Position numbers and translations under genes: made by a program
In this document: positions 27,510 to 36,787 of the stretch, piece after piece
How positions within the stretch are numbered: the stretch's first letter is position 1
Layout of the letters: every line of letters begins with the position of its first letter
Assembly: GCF_009739905.1 (NCBI RefSeq)
Contig: NZ_CP034279.1
Coordinates: 682,001-746,000, forward strand
DNA length: 64,000 nucleotides
Source: Streptomyces ficellus
Lineage (GTDB): Bacteria; Actinomycetota; Actinomycetes; Streptomycetales; Streptomycetaceae
Direction: 5' to 3'
Notes under the pieces: generated by a model
The model's input: only the letters and a program-made list of their open reading frames with translations
Database searches by the model: none
What the model was told of the DNA's origin: nothing

Positions 27510-28385
27510 ATGAGCGGCAACATCACCGTCGGCGTCGACGGGTCGCCGGAGAGCCTCACAGCCGTCCGGTGGGCAGCGCATGAGGCGGAGCTGCGGCAGG
27601 CGCCGCTGCGCCTCGTCCAGGGGGGCGAACGGCCTGTCCCCTCCATGCCCTTCTCCCCGTACGCGTCGACGCGGTCCCGCCAAGCGGACCGGATCCTGCG
27701 ATCGACAGCGGAGGAGGTGCGAAGCCGGTACCCCGGATTGACGGTCACCACGGAGCGGCTCACATGCCGGGCCGATCACGCGCTCATCGCCGAGGCCAAT
27801 GAATCCGGCGACGTGGACCTGATGGTCCTCGGGTCCAGGGGACTCGCCGGCATGGACGGTTTCCTGATCGGACCCGTGGGCCTGGCGGTCGTCGGCGCGT
27901 CCGAGCGGCCCGTGGTTCTCGTACGTCCCGGCACGGTCCCGCTGACCGGAAGCGGCGACGTCGTGGTCGGCGTCGACCTCCACGAGTCGCCTGCCGCACT
28001 GCTCGGCTTCGCGTTCAGGGAGGCGTCCCGACGACAGCGAACCCTTCGTGTCGTCAACGTGTGGGGGGTGCCCGCCACGTACGGCCTGCCGGAGGACGCC
28101 GCCCCGGAAACCGGGCTCGAGTTCCACGCGGTGGTGGACAAGACCCTCGAAGAAGCACTCGCCCCCTGGCAGCGGGAATTCCCGGCGGTCCCCGTGGTGG
28201 CGCGGGCCGTTACCGGCGTAGTTGGAGCCCAATTGGTGTACGCGTCCGTCGGCGCCGACCTGCTGATCGTCGGCCGTCACGAGCGAAGAGCCCCCATGGG
28301 ACCACGCATGGGTCATGTGGTGCACGCGGTGATCCACCACGCCGCCGCTCCCGTTGTCGTGGTACCGCAGACCCGCCATCCATGA
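27510..28385 (+). CDS. tandem universal stress protein
   Basis: A 291-residue double Usp. The first domain has GSRGLAGMDGFLIGP, so the final Ser of the ATP loop is Pro. The second is degenerate (GRHERRAPMGPRMG). The ATG at 27510 follows GGAGGAGG. The nitroreductase gene starts 24 bp after the stop and is probably cotranscribed. Confidence 0.88.
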   Translation: MSGNITVGVDGSPESLTAVRWAAHEAELRQAPLRLVQGGERPVPSMPFSPYASTRSRQADRILRSTAEEVRSRYPGLTVTTERLTCRADHALIAEANESGDVDLMVLGSRGLAGMDGFLIGPVGLAVVGASERPVVLVRPGTVPLTGSGDVVVGVDLHESPAALLGFAFREASRRQRTLRVVNVWGVPATYGLPEDAAPETGLEFHAVVDKTLEEALAPWQREFPAVPVVARAVTGVVGAQLVYASVGADLLIVGRHERRAPMGPRMGHVVHAVIHHAAAPVVVVPQTRHP

Positions 28386-28409
28386 CCGCATCTCCCGGAG
28401 GTGGCCTCG

Positions 28410-29387
28410 ATGCCCACTCGTACACCTGACACGATGTCCGTGACCTCCTGGGTCACCGACGCGACCCTGGCGCCGTCCATGCACAATGCCCAGCCCTGGC
28501 TGTTCCACTACAGCCGGGCCGATGGGGCGCTGTCGCTGCGCATGGACGCTGCGCGCACGATGCCGCACACCGACCCCTCCACCCGCGGGCTGCACATCGG
28601 ATGCGGTGCCGCGCTGTTCAACCTGCGGGTCGCTGCGGCACACGCGGGTTGGGAGGCGCGGATCCGGTTGATGCCGGAGGTCACCGACCCCGAACTGCTG
28701 GCAGTGACGACCTTCGTACAGTCAGGGGAGAACAACGACGTCGCAGACCTGTATCCGGCGCTCCGCAGGAGGCACACGAGCAGGGAACCGTTCAGTGACG
28801 AGACGGTCCCCGAAGCCGTACTCGACGGACTGCGCGGTGCCGCGCGGGCCGAGGGGGCACGTCTCGACCTGCCGGGCGACTGGCAGATCGAGACGATGCT
28901 CGAGCTCGTGTGGGACGCCGAGCACGCGGAGGAACTGTCCCCGGGCGTGCGTGAGGAGATCGCCCGCTGGACCGCCGGCACGGAGAGCGCGAGGCCCGAG
29001 GGCATCCCGTCCTACGCGCTGGGCCCCCGCCGCTACGACGGACGGGCGCCCGTCCGCGACTTCGCCGGCGGCCGTCAGGTCGAAGGCCGTCGCTCCGCGG
29101 TTTTCGAGCAGTCGCCCTGTCTGGCGGTTCTGGGCACGCGGGAGGACGAGAGGAAGGACTGGCTGCGCGCCGGCCAGGCTACGGAGCGGGTTCTGCTGCA
29201 GGCGACGCATGACGGGCTGTCCACGTCCCTCAGCTCCCAGCCCCTCGAATGGCCGGAGCTGCGCTGGGCCATTCGTGAGCCGACGTCGGGGACGGGCCAC
29301 CCGCAGATGCTGATCCGACTCGGTTACGGTCCCGAAGTCCCCGCAACCCCGCGCAGGCCCGTTTCCGAGGTCCTGGTCGTCACGTGA
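28410..29387 (+). CDS. Acg-type nitroreductase family protein
   Basis: A 325-residue protein of the Acg-like branch of the nitroreductase superfamily. The start region ATLAPSMHNAQPWLF is the FMN-binding segment; RRHTSREPF and GLSTSLSSQPLEWPELR are other family phrases. Related mycobacterial genes (acg/Rv2032, Rv3131) belong to the DosR regulon; Acg proteins may sequester FMN rather than reduce nitro compounds. The ATG at 28410 follows GGAGG with 8-nt spacing. It is cotranscribed with the upstream usp and convergent with the HTH flavoprotein gene. Confidence 0.85.
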   Translation: MPTRTPDTMSVTSWVTDATLAPSMHNAQPWLFHYSRADGALSLRMDAARTMPHTDPSTRGLHIGCGAALFNLRVAAAHAGWEARIRLMPEVTDPELLAVTTFVQSGENNDVADLYPALRRRHTSREPFSDETVPEAVLDGLRGAARAEGARLDLPGDWQIETMLELVWDAEHAEELSPGVREEIARWTAGTESARPEGIPSYALGPRRYDGRAPVRDFAGGRQVEGRRSAVFEQSPCLAVLGTREDERKDWLRAGQATERVLLQATHDGLSTSLSSQPLEWPELRWAIREPTSGTGHPQMLIRLGYGPEVPATPRRPVSEVLVVT

Positions 29388-29411
29388 CGGTCCATGTTCA
29401 CGAGGTCTGTG

Positions 29412-30101
29412 TCACTGGTCCCGCACGACGATCCGGCGGCCGGTCACCCGACGGGGCGTCACCGTGATCCACAAGTCCCTGGCACCGCCCGCCCACGGCG
29501 TGCTGCGGCTGTGCGCCTCCAGTCTCTCCACGGCGCGGGGTTCGGTGACCGTACGGGCCTCACCGACGACGAGGACGCTCCAGCCCCGGCTGAACGCGTC
29601 GTCGATGCGGTCCACCTCGAAGGCGACCTCGTGTCCGGCGGCGCAGGCCGGCGCGGCGTCCGGGGACGTCCGATAGGCAACGTCTCCTCCGAGCACCGTG
29701 TAATTGACCGGGAGGATGGCCGGTCCTGCTTCGGTGGTCACCCCGACGCGGCCCACCCCGTTGCCGCCGAGCAACTGCCAGCACTCCGGTTCGCCGAGCT
29801 CCACCAGCTCCGGGTGGTACGCAGCCTGACCGATGCCCGGAGGCAGGTCGGCCTTGCCACCGGTCAGCTCGTCGACGCTCGTTTCAAGGGCGTCGGCCAG
29901 CCGGAGCAGAAAGCCGATGCCGTGCGTGGCCGGATGCGTCTCCAGGTAATGGATGTACTCCGGTGCCGCACCGGTGCGCATGGCGAGGTCCTCGTACGAC
30001 ACTCCGAGCTGCTCGCGGCGCGCCGCCACTCGCCTGCCCAGGTCACCACCCCTGGCCCGCGGCCCGGACGGCCCCGCACCGGTCTGCGGTCGGTCGGACA
30101 T
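29412..30101 (-). CDS. XRE-type HTH fused to a pyridoxamine-phosphate-oxidase-like split barrel
   Basis: A 229-residue fusion. Residues 20-75 form a helix-turn-helix of the XRE/Cro type (RRVAARREQLGVSYEDLA, then RLADALETSVDEL). Residues 85-225 form an FMN- or F420-binding split barrel (GRVGVTTEAGPAILPVNY, then FSRGWSVLVVGEA). It could be a transcription factor that reads flavin or redox state, or an enzyme with a DNA-binding domain used otherwise. It starts with ATG at 30101, 96 bp after pyruvate phosphate dikinase, and is likely the end of that operon. Confidence 0.82.
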   Translation of the reverse strand: MSDRPQTGAGPSGPRARGGDLGRRVAARREQLGVSYEDLAMRTGAAPEYIHYLETHPATHGIGFLLRLADALETSVDELTGGKADLPPGIGQAAYHPELVELGEPECWQLLGGNGVGRVGVTTEAGPAILPVNYTVLGGDVAYRTSPDAAPACAAGHEVAFEVDRIDDAFSRGWSVLVVGEARTVTEPRAVERLEAHSRSTPWAGGARDLWITVTPRRVTGRRIVVRDQ

Positions 30102-30197
30102 GACGACTCACACTCCTGTCTCGGTGGCGCCGGAGACCACAGCGGCCCGCGCCCCTCCACGCTAGGCAGTCACCAAGGTGGTCGCACCAGGAGCCCT

Positions 30198-32909
30198 TCA
30201 CCTGCCTGTCTGGGCCCCGGTGGCGTGTAGGGCCGCACGTCCGGCTTCGAGCCGGGCGATGGGCACCCGGAAGGGGGAGCACGACACGTAGTCCAGGCCC
30301 GCCTCGTGGAAGAAGTGGACGGAGTCCGGGTCACCGCCGTGTTCCCCGCATACGCCGATCTTCAGCCCGGGCCGGGTCGCCCTGCCTTCGGCGACGGCGA
30401 TCTCGACCAGACGTCCCACACCTTCGCGGTCGATGGTCTCGAACGGGGAGGTCTGGAAGATGCCCTGGTCGAGGTAGGCGGAGAAGAACGCGGCCTCGAC
30501 GTCGTCGCGGGAGAAGCCCCACGTCGTCTGGGTGAGGTCGTTCGTGCCGAACGAGAAGAACTCCGCGTCCTCGGCGATCCGGCCCGCCGTGAGAGCGGCG
30601 CGCGGCAGTTCGATCATGGTCCCGACCGGGCAGTCCAGAGGGATGCCGCTGCCGCCGGAGACCCGCTCCAGTACGCGGGCGACTTCCGCCCGTACCAGCC
30701 GGAGCTCCTCCACCGCGTCGACCAGCGGCACCATGATCTCGGCGCGCGGATCGCCGCCGGCCCGTTTGCGGGCCACGACGGCCTCGGCGACGGCACGCAC
30801 CTGCATGGCCACGAGCCCGGGAACGACCAGCCCCAGCCGTACGCCACGCAGACCCAGCGTGGGGTTCGTCTCATGCATCCGGGTGACCGCCGCCAGCAGT
30901 TCGGTCTCGTGGGCGTCCGGTGGCCGCCCCTGGGCGTCGTGCCGGGCGACGCGTACGGACAGCTCGGTCAGGTCGGGCAGGAACTCGTGCAGGGGTGGAT
31001 CGAGCAGCCGGATGGTCACGGGCAGCCCGTCCATCGCTTCGAGGATGCCGATGAAATCCTCGCGTTGCAGGGGCAGGAGGGCGTTGAGCGCCGCTTCCCT
31101 CCCGGCGTCGTCATGCGCCAGGATCATCGCCTCGACCAGGGGACGGCGGTCGCCGAGGAACATGTGCTCGGTGCGGCACAGACCGATCCCCTGCGCCCCG
31201 AACCGCCGGGCGCGGGCGGCGTCCTCCGGTGTGTCGGCGTTGGCCCGCACCTCCAGGCGCCGCACCTCGTCCGCCTGCCCCATCAGCCGGTGCACATCGC
31301 GGACGACCTGCGTGGCCGGCTCCCTGGGCGGCTGTCCGCCGTCTTCGAAGTACCGCATCACCGGAGAGTCCACGAGGGGCGCGGCGCCCAGGAACACCAG
31401 GCCCTCGGACCCGTCCACGGAGATGACGGTGCCTTCCCGCACGGTGCCCGAGGAGCCCGAGGAGGTCGAGAAGAGCCGCCCGTCCGGGTCGACGGTGAGG
31501 TCCTCGGCGCCGCACACGCAGACCTTGCCCATGCCCCGGGCGACGACGGCCGCGTGGCTCGTCTTCCCGCCGCGGCTGGTGAGCACGGCCTCGGCGGCGA
31601 TCATGCCGGGCAGGTCGTCCGGGGTCGTCTCCTGGCGTACCAGGACGACCTTCTCCCCGCCGTCGGACCGGCGGACCGCTTCGGCCGAGTCGAACACCAC
31701 GGCCCCGACGGCCGCGCCCGGCGAGGCGGGGATGCCCCGGGCCAGCACCTCGCGCGTACCGGAGGTGTCGAAGCGGGGGAACATCAGCCGGGCCAGCCCT
31801 GGACCGTCGACCCGGGCCAGCGCCTCCTTCTCGGAGATGAGCCCCTCGTCGGCCAACTGGCCCGCGATGGCGAACGCGGCCTGCGAGGTGCGTTTGCCGA
31901 CCCGGGTCTGCAGCATCCACAGCGTGCCGCGCTCGATGGTGAACTCGATGTCGCACAGGTCGCTGTAGTGCTCTTCCAGCCGCCGCATGCAGTCGCGCAG
32001 CCGGGCGAAGGAGGCCGGGTCGAGGCTTTCCAATCGCTGGAGGGGCACGGTGTTGCGGATGCCGGCGACGACGTCCTCGCCCTGGGCGTTTCGCAGGTAG
32101 TCGCCGTAGACGCCGGGGCGGCCGGTCGCCGGATCGCGGGTGAAGGCGACACCGCTGCCCGAGTCGGGGCCCAGGTTGCCGAACACCATCGTCTGGACGG
32201 TGACGGCGGTGCCCAGGTCGTCGGGGATGTGCTCGCGGCGCCGGTAGATCCGGGCCCGCTCGCCGTTCCACGAGGTGAACACGGCGAGGACGGCACGCCG
32301 TAGCTGCTCGGCGGGGTCCTGTGGGAACTCCTCGCCGGTGTCATCCAGGATCACGTCCTGGTACGTCTCGACCAGCCGGATCAGGTCGCTGGTGTCGAGC
32401 CGGGTGTCGTCGGCGACATGGTGCTGCTTCTTGATTCCGGCCAGAGCCTTCTCGAACCGTGCGCTGTCGACGCCCATGACGGTACTGCCGAACATCTGCA
32501 CGAGGCGGCGGTAGGAGTCCCAGGCGAACCGTTCCCGTTCGGGGGTCTTGCCCAGGCCGAGGACGGACAGGTCGTTCAGGCCGATGTCGAGGATGGTGTC
32601 CATCATGCCCGGCATGGAGAACCGGGCTCCGGAGCGGACGGAGAGCAGCAGCGGGTCGTCCACCTGGCCGAGCCGCCGCCCCGCGGCGCGTTCCAGGGCG
32701 GCGAGGTGTTCGCCGACCTGGCGCCCGAGCTCGGGTGGAGGCTCCCCGGTGGCCAGGAAGACCCGGCACGCTTCCGTGGTGATCGTGAAGCCGGGCGGTA
32801 CGGGCAGATTGATGCGGGCCATCTCCGCGAGATTGGCGCCCTTGCCACCCAGTAGGTCGGCCATGTGCCGATCGCCCTCGGCGAAGTCGTACACGTACTT
32901 GAACTCCAT
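30198..32909 (-). CDS. ppdK: pyruvate, phosphate dikinase
   Basis: A 903-residue enzyme that interconverts pyruvate + ATP + Pi and phosphoenolpyruvate + AMP + PPi. The N-terminal ATP-grasp part has LLGGKGANLAEM and GVAFTRDPATG. The swivelling domain has GGKTSHAAVVARGMGK with the phospho-His. The C-terminal PEP barrel has GLCRTEHMF and IGVCGEHGGDP. The ATG at 32909 matches the usual start (MEFKYVYDF); a TTG 7 codons upstream is less likely. It follows a usp gene by 67 bp. In low oxygen it could use PPi to make ATP or PEP. A PPDK is also known in the OsdR region of S. coelicolor. Confidence 0.92.
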   Translation of the reverse strand: MEFKYVYDFAEGDRHMADLLGGKGANLAEMARINLPVPPGFTITTEACRVFLATGEPPPELGRQVGEHLAALERAAGRRLGQVDDPLLLSVRSGARFSMPGMMDTILDIGLNDLSVLGLGKTPERERFAWDSYRRLVQMFGSTVMGVDSARFEKALAGIKKQHHVADDTRLDTSDLIRLVETYQDVILDDTGEEFPQDPAEQLRRAVLAVFTSWNGERARIYRRREHIPDDLGTAVTVQTMVFGNLGPDSGSGVAFTRDPATGRPGVYGDYLRNAQGEDVVAGIRNTVPLQRLESLDPASFARLRDCMRRLEEHYSDLCDIEFTIERGTLWMLQTRVGKRTSQAAFAIAGQLADEGLISEKEALARVDGPGLARLMFPRFDTSGTREVLARGIPASPGAAVGAVVFDSAEAVRRSDGGEKVVLVRQETTPDDLPGMIAAEAVLTSRGGKTSHAAVVARGMGKVCVCGAEDLTVDPDGRLFSTSSGSSGTVREGTVISVDGSEGLVFLGAAPLVDSPVMRYFEDGGQPPREPATQVVRDVHRLMGQADEVRRLEVRANADTPEDAARARRFGAQGIGLCRTEHMFLGDRRPLVEAMILAHDDAGREAALNALLPLQREDFIGILEAMDGLPVTIRLLDPPLHEFLPDLTELSVRVARHDAQGRPPDAHETELLAAVTRMHETNPTLGLRGVRLGLVVPGLVAMQVRAVAEAVVARKRAGGDPRAEIMVPLVDAVEELRLVRAEVARVLERVSGGSGIPLDCPVGTMIELPRAALTAGRIAEDAEFFSFGTNDLTQTTWGFSRDDVEAAFFSAYLDQGIFQTSPFETIDREGVGRLVEIAVAEGRATRPGLKIGVCGEHGGDPDSVHFFHEAGLDYVSCSPFRVPIARLEAGRAALHATGAQTGR

Positions 32910-32976
32910 GCGCCCACACCCGTCTGTCAATGGCGGCGGCCGGGTCTCCGGGTTGTCTGCCGATCCGGCTCGGCGT

Positions 32977-33855
32977 CTACTCGTGAGGGATCACCGCCAC
33001 CGGAGCCGCCGAGTGGTGCAGCACCGAATGGACCACCGGCCCGATGTGGCCTCCCAGCCGCGAGTGCCGGCGCCGGAGACCGACCACGATGAGCCGGGAG
33101 TCCGCTTCCGCCGCCGTCTCGACCAGGTCCTGCGCCGGGTGCCCCTGACGGCACCGCGTGCTGACAGGGACGCCGGGGTACTTCTCGGTCCACGGGGCCA
33201 CGGCCGCTTCGAGCTGCTTCCGCTGTTCCGCTCCGACCTCGTCCAGGAGCATCGGCAGCACGCCGCTCGTGTTCGGCCCGTAGCTGGGCGGCAGGGTCCA
33301 GCTGTGCACGATCCGCAGTCCACAGCCGTAGCGGTCGGCCGAGCCGAAGGCGAAGGCAAGCACGTCTTCGCCGGACACAGGCAGGTCCAGGCCGAGCACG
33401 ACATCGCCGGATCGACGAGCGGACTCCGTCTCCTCGCTCTCGGGTGCCCGGACCAGGACGACGGGGCGCTGTGCGCGGGCCAGGACGGCCAGGGAAACCG
33501 AACCGGCGATGAAGCCGGTCATGCCACCGATGCCGCGGGACCCGAGAACCAGAAGGTCCGCCCGCTCACCCTCCTCGGTCAGAACCGCGACAGGGTCACC
33601 CCCGAGCTGAGACGTCTCCAGCCGCACGTCCGGATGCGTGCGGCGCACACGCTCCTCCGCGGAGTGAAGCAGGGTCTCGGCCCACCGGCGCTGCGTCTCC
33701 GGCTCCACATAGCGCGTGACGACGTCCACGTCGGTGCTCCACGCGTGGACGACGCGCAGAAGCCGTGCCCGGCTGAGGGCCTCACCTGCGGCCCACTCCA
33801 CGGCTGCCAGGCTCTCGCGGGAACCGTCGATACCGACGGTGACAGTGCGGGTCAT
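32977..33855 (-). CDS. tandem universal stress protein
   Basis: A 292-residue double Usp. The first loop is canonical (GSRGIGGMTGFIAGS); the second is degenerate (GLRRRHSRLGGHIG). The ATG at 33855 is 66 bp from the nearest edge of a perfect DosR-like box. It is the first gene of an operon with ppdK and the HTH flavoprotein. Confidence 0.88.
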   Translation of the reverse strand: MTRTVTVGIDGSRESLAAVEWAAGEALSRARLLRVVHAWSTDVDVVTRYVEPETQRRWAETLLHSAEERVRRTHPDVRLETSQLGGDPVAVLTEEGERADLLVLGSRGIGGMTGFIAGSVSLAVLARAQRPVVLVRAPESEETESARRSGDVVLGLDLPVSGEDVLAFAFGSADRYGCGLRIVHSWTLPPSYGPNTSGVLPMLLDEVGAEQRKQLEAAVAPWTEKYPGVPVSTRCRQGHPAQDLVETAAEADSRLIVVGLRRRHSRLGGHIGPVVHSVLHHSAAPVAVIPHE

Positions 33856-33920
33856 GATGGGCTCCTCTCGAGAGGCCGTGCTTCCACTTCCAGATTCGTC
33901 CACTGCGGCGCTGCGTGCGA

Positions 33921-33934
33921 GGGCCGGAGGGCCC
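33921..33934. promoter_or_regulatory. DosR-like box, GGGCC-GGAG-GGCCC
   Basis: A perfect palindrome 66 bp upstream of the usp ATG at 33855, with a second site 20 bp further away. Confidence 0.65.
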
Positions 33935-33940
33935 GGCGCA

Positions 33941-33954
33941 GGACCCTTGGACCC
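33941..33954. promoter_or_regulatory. secondary box, GGACC-CTTG-GACCC
   Basis: One mismatch in each half. It starts 20 bp (two helical turns) after the perfect box, the kind of spacing that allows cooperative binding of DevR-type dimers. Confidence 0.5.
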
Positions 33955-34363
33955 TCCCGGCTGACGTGGGCCAGGTCCGTTCGCCGGGTTCCCGCGCCCT
34001 CACGGCCCCAGACCGGAGAGCGGCGGTGGCGCAGGGTGGCATTGAGGTCCTCGGAGCCATGGGAGCCATCATGATCACCGCCCTTGTGCCCATCCTTCGA
34101 TCGCCCACGGTCCGCTCCGCCTCATCCGGGCCGTTCCCGCCCGAGCCGATCAGTCGCCCCCTTCGGCCCGGGCGGCTCATGGGCGCTGACCGCCGCTGGA
34201 GTCTCCGTCACGTGCTCGGCATGAGGCCGAGCGGGCCTCCGGCGTCATCCGGCGCGGGCACCTGGGCCGGAAGGGTGCGGAGCTGTTCCGTCCGCTCGGC
34301 TGCCATTACGAGGGCTACCGGGACCGGGCGGACACAGCCGTGTGGGCAGAGGGCATCGGCCGG

Positions 34364-34377
34364 GAGCCGGAAGGCCG
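34364..34377. promoter_or_regulatory. weak DosR-like box, GAGCC-GGAA-GGCCG
   Basis: One mismatch in each half, 92 bp upstream of the single-domain usp ATG at 34470. Confidence 0.35.
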
Positions 34378-34469
34378 AACCGACCGGACGGAGCAGTCCG
34401 GCTTGGCACAGACCATGCGACACGTACAGCGTGGAGGAGTATCAACCCCGGTGAGAGGGCGAAACGGTC

Positions 34470-34919
34470 ATGGCAAGCAGTGAATCGGTCCCCCGGGTCG
34501 TCGTCGGGGTCGACGGTTCCGCGTCGTCGCAAGCAGCGCTGCGATGGGCGGCCCGGCATGCTCAGCTCATCGGCGGCATGGTGGAGGCGGTCTGTGCCTG
34601 GGACACGCCTTCCGAGGCCGGGTGGGTGGGTCCGGCCACGGAACCCGGCTTCGACCTGGAGCAGGCGCGCCGCGGTTTCGCCGAGGAGATCCGGGCGGTC
34701 TTCGGGGACCACAAGCCGGTAGAAGTACGGGAAGAGCTGGTCCGGGGCGATCCGTCGGAGGTTCTGGTACGAGCGTCCGAAGGGGCCGAGCTGCTCGTGG
34801 TGGGCAGCCGAGGACGCGGAGGCTTCGCCCGCGCCATGCTGGGCTCCGTCAGCCAGCGCTGCGCTCAGCACGCCGCCTGCCCGGTGGTCGTGGTGCGTCC
34901 CACCGGCAAGGAGAAGTGA
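34470..34919 (+). CDS. single-domain universal stress protein
   Basis: A 149-residue Usp with one domain, the only short form here. The ATP loop is canonical (GSRGRGGFARAMLGS) and the final strand is CPVVVV. It is close to classic ATP-binding UspA-like proteins and probably forms dimers. The ATG at 34470 is preceded by GAGAGGGCGAAA. It converges on the second CBS-BON gene with a 15-bp gap. Confidence 0.88.
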   Translation: MASSESVPRVVVGVDGSASSQAALRWAARHAQLIGGMVEAVCAWDTPSEAGWVGPATEPGFDLEQARRGFAEEIRAVFGDHKPVEVREELVRGDPSEVLVRASEGAELLVVGSRGRGGFARAMLGSVSQRCAQHAACPVVVVRPTGKEK

Positions 34920-34934
34920 GCTCCTGGCCGTGCG

Positions 34935-35609
34935 TCACTGTCGCGTCGCGACGTCGACCACCATCGGCGCGATGAGGTCACAGCGCACGTCCACGACGCC
35001 TTCCACGGCCCGCGTCAGGCGCTCGGCGACGGGGATCAGGGCGGCGTCGCGGACAGATCCGGTGAGCGTCACGCACCCCTTCTCGACCTCCACGTGGATC
35101 CCGCCGCGGGAGACGGGAAAGAAGCGGTCGACCACGTCGCGCCTCACCTCGGATGCAAGGTCCGCGTCCGTCCGGAGGAAGACCTTGAGCAGGTCGGACC
35201 GGCTCACGACCCCCTTGAGGACACCCTGATCGTCGACGACCGGCAGGCGCTTCACCCGGTGCTGCGCCATCAGGCGGGCGGCCTGAGGCAGCGTGGCGCC
35301 GGCAGGGACCGTGACCGGGGGACTGGACATCAGGTCCCGTGCGGTGACGGCACCGGCCTTGGCGTAGTCCGCGAGGCGCTCCTTCTGGCCGGTCATCGTG
35401 GGCTCCTGGTCGCGCAGCTCCTCCTTGGCCAGGAGGTCAGCTTCGGACACAACACCGACGACGCGCCCTTCGCCTTCCAGGACGGGCACCGCGGTGACCC
35501 GCCACTTCCTCATGGCGGCCACGATCTCTTTGAACCGGGCGTCCATCCCCACCGCGACGACGGTCGAGGTCATCACGTCGTTGACGGTGTGCGGTGATCT
35601 GCTGTTCAC
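34935..35609 (-). CDS. CBS-pair protein with C-terminal BON domain (Hrp1-like)
   Basis: A 224-residue paralogue of the protein at 19466-20113, with two CBS motifs (about 8-65 and 92-150) and a BON-like region (155-220, VEKGCVTLTGSV). The GTG at 35609 follows GGGAG with 6-nt spacing and gives the same N-terminus as the paralogue (SPHTVNDVM against SPHTVADVM). A perfect DosR-like box lies 90 bp upstream. It probably senses nucleotides in the cytoplasm. Confidence 0.88.
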   Translation of the reverse strand: MNSRSPHTVNDVMTSTVVAVGMDARFKEIVAAMRKWRVTAVPVLEGEGRVVGVVSEADLLAKEELRDQEPTMTGQKERLADYAKAGAVTARDLMSSPPVTVPAGATLPQAARLMAQHRVKRLPVVDDQGVLKGVVSRSDLLKVFLRTDADLASEVRRDVVDRFFPVSRGGIHVEVEKGCVTLTGSVRDAALIPVAERLTRAVEGVVDVRCDLIAPMVVDVATRQ

Positions 35610-35698
35610 TGCACGCTCCCTTCGGGAGTGCACCGGCGAGGCGCCGGGCTGAGTGGGTTCCTCACCTTCAGCGTGCGCGTGGTGTACGCGGCGCGACA

Positions 35699-35712
35699 GG
35701 GCCGAGCGGCCC
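35699..35712. promoter_or_regulatory. DosR-like box, GGGCC-GAGC-GGCCC
   Basis: A perfect palindrome 90 bp upstream of the CBS-BON GTG at 35609, in the 135-bp gap after the next usp gene. Confidence 0.65.
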
Positions 35713-35744
35713 GCCGTACGGCCCTCCGGCACGTCGGTTCCGTG

Positions 35745-36620
35745 TCAGAGGTGCTGAGGCACCACCGCGACCGGGCAAGAGGCATGGTGCAGGACCGTGT
35801 GCGCGACCCTGCCCAGCTGCATGCCGAACTGGCCGTGCCGGCGACGGGCGCCGACGACCAGCAGGTCGGCTGCGGCAGAGCGCGCGAGCAGGACTTTGCG
35901 CGCGGGGCCTTCGACCGTGGCCCGCCGCACCCTGACACGTGGATGGTCGCTCATGGCCGCCTTCAGAGCCTCGTCGAGCCGGGTCGAAGCCTCGTCCTCG
36001 TAGTGGCGGGCAGGGTCGCCCGCCAGCAGCGGATGGTCCGTGGTCGCGTGGGCGGGACGTCGCCAGGTGCGCACGACGTCCAGGGTGCAGTCCCTCAGCT
36101 CCGCCTCGCGGAAGGCGAACCGGACCGCCGCGGAATCGATGTCGGCGTCCCCGACTCCGAGGGTGATCCGCTCGTGGGTGCCTGCCAGTCCAGCCTTGTC
36201 CCCCCGTACCACGATCACCGGACAGTGCGCCCGAGCGGCCACGGCCAGGCTCACCGAACCGAGCAGGAGACCGGCGATGTCGCCGTGGCCTCGTGAGCCG
36301 GTGACGAGGGCGAAGGCATGGCGGCTTTCCCCCAGCAGCGCATCCACCGCGTCCTCCGGCAGGACATCGGTGACGACCTTGAGGTCGGGGGTACGGCGCA
36401 TGACGCGCTCCGCCGCGGTTCCCGCGATGTTCTCGGCGAAGACCTGCCCGTCGGGACGGCCGAGGCCGGTCGCGAGGGCGGCGCCTTCGTAACGCTGCCA
36501 GAGGGACGCGTACACCAGGCGTAGCGGCAGACCCTGGCGGAGCGCCTCGTCAGCCGCCCAGTCGGTCGCCTGGAAGCTGGGGTCCGAACCGTCCACGCCG
36601 ACAACCAGGGGCGACTCCAT
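35745..36620 (-). CDS. tandem universal stress protein
   Basis: A 291-residue double Usp. The first loop is canonical (GSRGHGDIAGLLLGS); the second is degenerate (GARRRHGQFGMQLG). The ATG at 36620 (MESPLVVGVDGS) is chosen; a GTG three codons upstream at 36629 is possible. It is close in sequence to the usp at 17126, including the phrase TERVMRRTPDLKV-like region and CPVAVVP end. It is divergent from the GNAT/CoA-ligase gene. Confidence 0.87.
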   Translation of the reverse strand: MESPLVVGVDGSDPSFQATDWAADEALRQGLPLRLVYASLWQRYEGAALATGLGRPDGQVFAENIAGTAAERVMRRTPDLKVVTDVLPEDAVDALLGESRHAFALVTGSRGHGDIAGLLLGSVSLAVAARAHCPVIVVRGDKAGLAGTHERITLGVGDADIDSAAVRFAFREAELRDCTLDVVRTWRRPAHATTDHPLLAGDPARHYEDEASTRLDEALKAAMSDHPRVRVRRATVEGPARKVLLARSAAADLLVVGARRRHGQFGMQLGRVAHTVLHHASCPVAVVPQHL

Positions 36621-36691
36621 CGTCCCCACCGCCTTTCACGCAGGGTCGTACGTCTCGTTCTCAGGATCGCGCGCGCCGGCCACCCCGTGTA

Positions 36692-36705
36692 GGGCCGGTC
36701 GGGCC
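36692..36705. promoter_or_regulatory. DosR-like box, GGGCC-GGTC-GGGCC
   Basis: The left half is perfect. The right half has one mismatch at 4-nt spacing, or is perfect (GGCCC) at 5-nt spacing. It lies between divergent genes: 72 bp from the usp ATG at 36620 and 83 bp from the GNAT fusion ATG at 36788. Confidence 0.55.
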
Positions 36706-36787
36706 CCATGGATGCCCGCCCGGACCACGAGTCCTCACGGCCCACCGGCGCACGCTGGAGGTGAGCACTCAGGAGGAGGGCCGGATC

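Larger units (their letters stand above)
33856..34469. other. 614-bp divergent region between two usp genes
   Basis: I see no protein-like frame. It carries tandem DosR-like boxes at 33921 and 33941 for the leftward operon and a weak one at 34364 for the rightward usp. The middle (34000-34350) shows nothing I can name. Confidence 0.6.
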
